A stretch of DNA of 64,000 nt from Rhyzopertha dominica (taxonomy: Eukaryota; Arthropoda; Insecta; Coleoptera; Bostrichidae): contig QCXZ01000041.1 in the NCBI GenBank assembly GCA_025024175.1, forward strand, positions 15,371,786 through 15,435,785. Reading direction: 5' to 3'. The position numbers were made by a program, and so were the translations under genes. Each line of letters opens with the position of its first letter. Position 1 is the stretch's first letter. This document shows, piece by piece, positions 57,060-64,000 of the stretch. The notes beneath the pieces were generated by a model that saw nothing but the letters and a program-made list of their open reading frames with translations, did not search any database and was not told the origin of the DNA.

Positions 57060-60000
57060 AAACATCCAAAAAACTCTACTATTCATTATTCTGGAACTGT
57101 ATTTCGTTCGTATATTTTTAATCTCAAGAGTGAATCATTTGTAACTGGCAAATTATAAAATAATATTTTCTCAAGACTCCGTTAAAAAAAAGGTGTAACA
57201 TAATAACTTGTTTTCTTAAATAAAAATACTTAATTTATTCGGATTTTTAGGTGGTCCAAGGATAATGAACACATCGGCAAGGCGAAGACATTGAAAGTTG
57301 ACAATGACAACGCTGAATGATTCAAGTCATTGTATATATATGCCGCTTCTTGCTAACATCATAATGGTGAAACTGGGGCAACAAAAAAAACTTCTGAGAT
57401 GACTAAATCACCTTATGAGGCTTAAACAATGAAATAAAAATCTAAACCTCATGTAACAAAATATTGCACGTTGACCGAAACCTACTACCTAAAAGTGATA
57501 AAAAATAAATCAAATTTGAAACCACATATTAAATTATAACAAATAATACAAGAGGAGAGTACAACAAATTTGGAGAGGTAAAATATAAATAAAGATGGGT
57601 TTATTAAGTTATAGAAAAATAGTTATGTCTCTCCGAATTTAATGCAGCAGATTTATCAAGTTACCCATTTTTTTGTTTAAAAATTGTGTTCTTTATACCG
57701 AATGCTCAAACTTCGTTGAGTTTGTCTTATGTAGACTTTATCACATTCATTATAAGAAATTCCTTTATATGCTTAACTTGTCTAGTTCGTTTTTGTTGTA
57801 ATTGGGTTACATAAAAAGGTGTCTAACAGTGTGTTTATTTGAAAATACAGGAAGTAAATTACAATTTTTCATATCATAGATAGCCAAGACCGATGAAAAG
57901 TAACTTTTACATATTGCATAGAGACCTTCTTCGCTAATCGGCCGTTGAATCGAGGTCCAACACCATTTTCTGGTACAACATATAAACTTTGAAACTATAA
58001 TTTTGCACCAAACGCTGAGCTACCTCAAGCCTTTTGCACGGTGCATCAACCTGGCTTCCTTTTGCGGCAAAGTATTTTTTATAAAATAAATTAATAACAG
58101 GTAAGTTCTAATGCAACAAGAAGAATCTTAGAATAGAAGACAAGAGTTTGAAGGATACTTATCAAATAAAAACTCTGAAGTGGTTGCAATCGGTGCACAT
58201 TATCTTACTTACCTGATTACACTATTTGTTTCAAACCATAACTGTTTGTATGGAAGAAGTATGTTCGTCCTTACCTGCAACAAAACCATTTTTAATGCAC
58301 AGAGTTTTAATATTTCGAACAGTGTGTTTCAAACTAATAAGTAATAATAACAAATGAACCGTTTAAAGTTGAAAATATCCAAACAGTTGCCTAAAAAGGG
58401 GAAATTCTAGAATTTTTGTATGCAAATATCCTTTTTTTTTAACAAACAGGCACTTTTGCAAATAAACTGTAATATCGACAAGATGGTTAAAAATTAAAAC
58501 CACGTCGGCGAAAGAACAAGGAACAACACCTCTCCGAAATATACAATAACGCTACAATTGAATCAATTAAGGAGGAAGTTGGAAAAATATCAAACGCTGC
58601 ATAGAAAAAATGTATAGAACGTATCCGTGGATAAGTTGTGTATAGACCTAGGTTGGTACCGGATTTAACAATTAATGTGACGACAAATTCAGTGACGAAA
58701 GTGAGGCTTATCTTGCAAGTTGTTAGTTTGTTTTTTTAAATTTATTTGTATTAGAAATAATTATTAAATATAATGGGGTTGTTTTGAATTTTAATTGCTT
58801 AATACATAATACAAATGACAAATTATCAATCTGGATACTTTAAGGTTAGGTATAAAATTACTGAAAACAGACCAAGGCGAAATTAATTGAGAGAATTTTT
58901 TTGTACCTTTTGGACCTTCATAAAAAGCTGGTGTATAAATAAAATAGGGCATTGAGTCGTAAACACGGTATATTTTTCCGCAAACTTTACAATACATGCA
59001 AATCTATAAGATATGAGATATTTTCTTTAATCTAAAATATGTACTTGATTATAACGTGATATTTAATTAGTCGTAGACGACTATAAATTGCATAGATGAG
59101 AAATCTGGAAACATAATAAGCTACTATATAATTTCTGTGTGAATGCGGCCAAATTAAGTACGTGGCACACAAGCTATTTTTACCGGTTATAGTTCGTTTT
59201 CAATTTGATTACATATTTCAACTATTTTAAACAGAAAAGCATCGTCCGTATTAATCAATTTGACATTACACATACAACGGAAACGAATAATTAGAACAAT
59301 AAAATGCTCGTCTGTTTTTATATATCCGACCTACAATAGCAGCTGAAGCCAAATGTCGTTGGCATTCGCGTTCATGTTTCACACTGTTCCAGAATTCAGT
59401 CAAACAATTAAACCGACGTTGATGCCCCGGCTTTAGGGAACGCTGTCATCACCGTTTCCTATGCAGATGTTCTTCGAATCCTGTGGTTAACCGGCGGGTT
59501 TTTGAAAAATGCGTTGCAGACGGCTAACAGATAATCTGTTATCTGCCAGATTTACTTTTCTGCACGTTTATGTTTGCACATGGTGGTTCACTAACCGGCG
59601 TGTACATACCTGGAAACTTATCTAAACCGGATAATCAGGCCCTATTTGCTAATTTTCGACAGTTTGCTGTTATTATATGAATAAATACGGATGCGTGGAA
59701 AATATCAGGTACACAAATTTTGTACTAGACGTCCATTGCAATCTGATTTGTGTAAACAATCTGCTAATCGTAAGATGCGCTACAACAGAGAAGATGTATC
59801 TGTTATACCGCGTGTTTTACAGGCGCCAAATAAACTGTCATTACTGCAGGTTCAAAGGTTTCACTATTTTAAAGAATGTAATCAGGCACATTTTTAGCTA
59901 GATCTCGTTTGTATTAATTATTAAATAGTAGACAGCAAGTAAAACATTTTAAGCTCACACAAGAGTAAGGTAAGTTTCTTACTATCATTATGTTCAGAAG

Positions 60001-60975
60001 AGCAGAAAAATATTTTATTACGACATAAGAGTACAATCGAGTCTATCTAGCACACTTTTAAAAAGTTAGCAATGGAATTTGGTACTGACAGTAATAATTA
60101 TTGTCATTCTAAATAAAATTTTATGTGTTAAGCTCGTTGTTATGGCGGGTATGTTGTTCACAATTTTGCTTACTCGTTTAGTTTAGTTTTGGGTTACAAA
60201 TGACTTCAGTAAAGCAGTAATAAAAAAGTTTCTCTCGAAATAAAGGCCAATAATGAGAAAAGAAATATATAACGATGTTTATAAGAAAATGTGAGTTTTT
60301 GGAATGAATTGCACAGAAAGATGTGTCAGTCATTAGCCTACATAAACCAGTCATCCACAAAATGTAAGTTTTCTTTAAGAATTACAAGAAGAATAGATAT
60401 CACATATTACCATAAAAGAAATGTATTAGACAAAAGTTATATGGTGTCGAAAAGCTTATAAGTTTGATCCTGGGTTGCACCATAAAGTTCAGGCAATTAT
60501 TTTGAATTTTTGAAAATATCTGAATTGGTACCCAATACTTCTTGGATGTCACCTCTGCGATCATCTGATTTAACACCCATAAACTTCTGCTTATTGGGAT
60601 TTGTGAAAATTAAAGTGAATTATTCATCCGCAAGTAATTATGAAGAATAACTCTATCAAATCTGACGAGCCACAGGCAAGTGTACAAAGAAGAATTAAAA
60701 TGATATAGTAATTTGATATATTATTTCGTTATTTTAAATACTACACAAACTTCAAATTTTGCATTCAGTTACACATGTTGGTTGGTAACAAATTATACAA
60801 TAATTTATGACAAAGTTGTTGAATACGTGATTCCAAAGATACCACCTAAAATGACTGATTTGGAAGGATTACGTTGCTAGACTTGCATTTTTATACATTT
60901 TATGTATGGCGGGATTTCACTTTCTACTTACAACTTACTGTCGAAGGATCAAAAACATACATTGATAGCAAAATC
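57060..60975. other. AT-rich intergenic stretch
   Basis: No gene is supported; open frames of 60-76 codons have no family resemblance. Bases 59340-59660 are more GC-balanced. Confidence 0.5.
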
Positions 60976-60979
60976 AGGA

Positions 60980-61841
60980 TAAATCAGATGTACCACAAGG
61001 GTCTAATTTGGTGCTGTTATTGTTTGTTGTTTTTATAAATGATCTACCAGGATTTTAACCCTGTCTCATGTTTGTGGATGATGTTAAACTTTATGCACCA
61101 ATCACCAATTACTTCTATTGTGGACTGCAATATATTGCAAGGAAATTTACATCATTTGCTATGATAAATAATTAAGTTTAAGTATTGCTAAATGCAAAGG
61201 AGTAACTTATACAAACGCAGCCTATACTATATGATTATAATTTGCATGATGCTATACTTGAGCGTCTTCACGGGGTCAGGGATTGGGGAATTATTTTTGA
61301 CAATGAATTAAATTTCTCTCATCACATTATGGCTACTGCTTCTGCCTCTAATAAACTGTTGGGGTTTTTAATACGATACACCAAGCAATTTCAGCAGGTT
61401 GTTACCCATAAAATCCTATATTTCTCACTTGCACTATCCAAATTGGCGTATGCAGCAATTATTTGGACCCCTAATTATGTCCGTCACAAACAAATGCTAG
61501 AAAATACGCAAAGAATATTGACTACAGAACTACGAACAATTATCCACATTGAGTTTTTTTCTCAGGATATACTGTTATCTGCTTTTAATATATTACCTCT
61601 TAACCAATGCCGTGAAAATATTGCCATTCAATATCTTTCACAACAACATGTTATACTTAATTTCTTTGTACCACTGCGACCTACACGCAGTAGCGACACC
61701 TCTTATCTTAGGTTTCCGAGTACAAATACTTTAAGAAGATCTCCTACTGTAATTGTGTCTAAAATGGGCAATTATATCAGTTCGGATTGTGATATTTTTA
61801 AATGCAGTCTAAATGCTTTAATAACTGCTAACAGGAGGTAG
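60980..61841 (+). pseudogene. 5'-truncated LINE reverse transcriptase (non-LTR retrotransposon)
   Basis: Near 60985-61050 it reads DVPQGSNLVLLLFVVFINDL, the RT motif with PQGS and the F-NDL turn, and then MFVDDVKLYAP near 61070-61105, the catalytic FVDD box in a shifted frame. From 61242 a 199-codon frame continues into the thumb and tail: DWGIIFDNELNFSHHI, then LGFLIRYTKQF, then SKLAYAAIIWTPNY. This is the pattern of Jockey/CR1-like LINEs; the clade is a guess. No endonuclease remains upstream, the usual 5' truncation. The 3' untranslated part may extend to about 62040. Dead copy. Confidence 0.75.
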
Positions 61842-61849
61842 TGAATTAT

Positions 61850-64000
61850 TTGTAATGTAGTTAGAAATATGTTCGTACTTTTTAGGTAAATTTTATGCAT
61901 CACATAATTTTTGTATTTTGGTTGTTGCTTCCGATAGTATTTAATTTATCAAATTACATTACAAAATTGTTCTGTATAGGTGTAGGTAACCTTAATACAG
62001 TTCAACCCCGAATTATATTATATATTTTATAATGCTTAAGCTTAAAGTTAGAGGATGTGCCTTTAACGACTTTAAAAACGTGAATGTTTGTAGCTAAATT
62101 TTAGTCACCAAGTCTGACACTATGCCATAAAATGAAATAGTATTATTTATTGACATTTTGCAAAACATTAAGATCAAATTTTTAGTAGTCCATAATAAAA
62201 AGAATAAAAGAAAAATAAGCAAGGTGACAGTTATTTCCGGTTAAACTGGAAGGAAGATAAAAATATTTAAAAAATACAACTCAAACTAGCGAACCTTAAT
62301 ATTTTAGCTTGTAACTAAATTACATGCTACAATGCATTTAACGGTTGTATGAATATCCCTATATACAGACTTATACACTCAAAGAATTGAAATTTTCAAA
62401 TGTGTATAATACAATTTAATGGTTTTCCTAAAAATGCTATTTTTATCTATCCGTTCAATTTTTTTTTATTAAGTGTAAATAGACTTTATTATGACAATAC
62501 TGTAAAATATGCTGTAACTACCACTAGCCAGAAAGCTTACCAACGTTTATGTTTTATGCACATAATAATTAAAAATTTTATGCAGAACAACCATCACCTC
62601 CTCCTATATTTTAATAAAATTGGTTATATTTTTAAATCTACACAATATGTCGATTTTCCGAAAAATAAAAGTGTCGCAACAGACCCATTCATGTCGCACG
62701 TGCTTCCGTTGTTAATTTCTCCATTAGCAGATCAGGTGCTGATCCTTCTTTTTACGGCTTCAGACATAATAAAGCTAATTACTTCGAAGTGGCCAGACAC
62801 AGAATATTAAACGTGCGCGGATTACATTTCCACTAGGTGTAATGCGCGCGGATTAAATTTACATACCGGATGAAAAGTGCGTTTGTGTAGCAAACGAAAT
62901 CAACGTACCCCATTTCGATGCGGAATTTTGGTTTAGCGTGCGGCGAGAATGACAAATCCGTTGTACTACGAAATAAATTGGATTTGCCCGTACATTCTAA
63001 AACAGAGAGAACGCGGGGTGTTTTGTCATACCGAGAAGGGGACAACTAATGTGTCAGATGAAAAGATATCTATAGCTGACACATATACTAATAAAATGCC
63101 TAGTTACATACTCGTATAGTTTTTAAAACTGAAAATGGGAAAACTGCTTATAAGTTAAAGAAGTGCAACAAAAGAGCCATGCTGGTGCTGTCTTATCTGG
63201 GATTTTAAANGGTNGGTTTTAGTCGGTTTCACAGACTATACACACCACCACACCAAACAGGTCCTGGAAACATTTTGTAGCTAAAGAAGCGAAAACATGT
63301 GGTAAAAATTTTAAATTGTGATGTTGGAGACGATGTTGAGTAAGCTAACCACTTCACATATACATAAAAATAGTATGCAAAAAATAAAGGTGTAAAATCG
63401 TTGATCAATGTACATATTACAACAGTTTTCCTGCAATGTATCCGAGTATTAGTGACAGACGAGGTGGTAGGTTTGAAACGATAATTATTATCAGTTATAA
63501 AACAACTGAGTTGTAGTTTAAGAATTTCTGTCGTATTATCATCGAGCGATAGATAAACCCAACTGAGATCATGTACAGTCGCAAATACAGCTCATAAATC
63601 GCTGCAACCACCACCTATGGGAATATATTTCCAGAGTTCCATTCTAAAGATATACGTAGCAACCACGCAGATCGTAATTTATCATATCGATATCCGGATG
63701 AAAATATTGAATCGGCGTAGAACTTGGTGCGTCTGTACAAAAAGGGGGTTTCGTGATTTGTGACAACTGTTTTTTATCTTCGCAGATGAATTGTGATCCG
63801 CTTCGTCCCCTCTAAAGAGGCCGGTTGCTGGATTGAATTTTCTCGGGATTTAATGAAATCGTGAACGATAACAGTAAAACTATGCATGCCCAGCTTGTGT
63901 TAGTCATTGTTATGCAACTCGATGCAACAAATACTCGTTAATGTAAAATCAGAAATGAAGTAGAATATTTTATGAAATAAGCAACGGTAATTAAAGTTTA
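61850..64000. other. AT-rich stretch to the end of the window
   Basis: No gene is supported. The 136-codon frame at 62400-62810 has AT-driven composition and no domain. Bases 63780-63960 are more GC-balanced. Confidence 0.45.

Noticed and set aside
62400..62810. 136-codon plus-strand frame
   Set aside because: AT-driven composition (Phe, Ile, Asn, Lys, Tyr), no domain, and no flanking gene signals.

Overview
The window is eukaryotic nuclear DNA, very probably from an insect (a beetle is my guess, not a demonstration). It is AT-rich. The two host genes have short 54-55 bp GT-AG introns, TATA boxes with arthropod-type initiators (TCATTC), AATAAA signals and cuticle-like low-complexity products. 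Nearly everything else recognisable is transposon-derived. Scattered Ns, one 100-base N gap and an indel-rich consensus around that gap show a draft assembly.

Layout. 1-10 kb: two paralogous secreted Gly-rich/Pro-Val-rich structural protein genes (2054-2963 and 7831-8583, both +), decayed Tc1/mariner transposase fragments and a hammerhead-ribozyme-bearing repeat (808-883; a related copy lies at 10031-10106 on the minus strand). 10.3-15.1 kb: an apparently complete DIRS-type tyrosine-recombinase retrotransposon with inverted terminal repeats, an internal complementary region and three open ORFs. 15.1-15.36 kb: a foldback MITE. 18.6-20.9 kb: a DD41D Tc1/mariner element with about 276 bp inverted repeats, TA target duplication and one premature stop. 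21-28.5 kb: a mariner fragment, a tRNA-like relic, a Penelope-like element relic with its own minimal hammerhead motif, another transposase fragment and a LINE fragment. 29.3-45.3 kb: the most striking object, a 16,035 bp palindromic foldback element bounded by a perfect 9-bp target duplication. It has 160-bp unique termini that are identical apart from one N, and two opposed arrays (about 46 and 64 copies) of a 142-bp satellite meeting head-on at 36070 with no coding core. 46-52.8 kb: a decayed DD41D copy, a near-perfect 53-bp-arm hairpin, a complete type I hammerhead ribozyme (50979-51082) and further transposase relics. 55-57 kb: a 995-bp inverted-repeat-bounded segment and a (TAA)n/(ATT)n microsatellite. 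61-62 kb: a 5'-truncated LINE reverse transcriptase. The remainder is AT-rich DNA with no gene that I can support.

How it fits together: this is a gene-poor accessory region in which retroelements (DIRS, Penelope, LINE) and cut-and-paste DNA elements have accumulated around a small cluster of structural protein genes. The candidate 'systems' are the giant satellite-armed foldback transposon and the set of four hammerhead-ribozyme motifs from three sequence families. None has been tested beyond reading the sequence.
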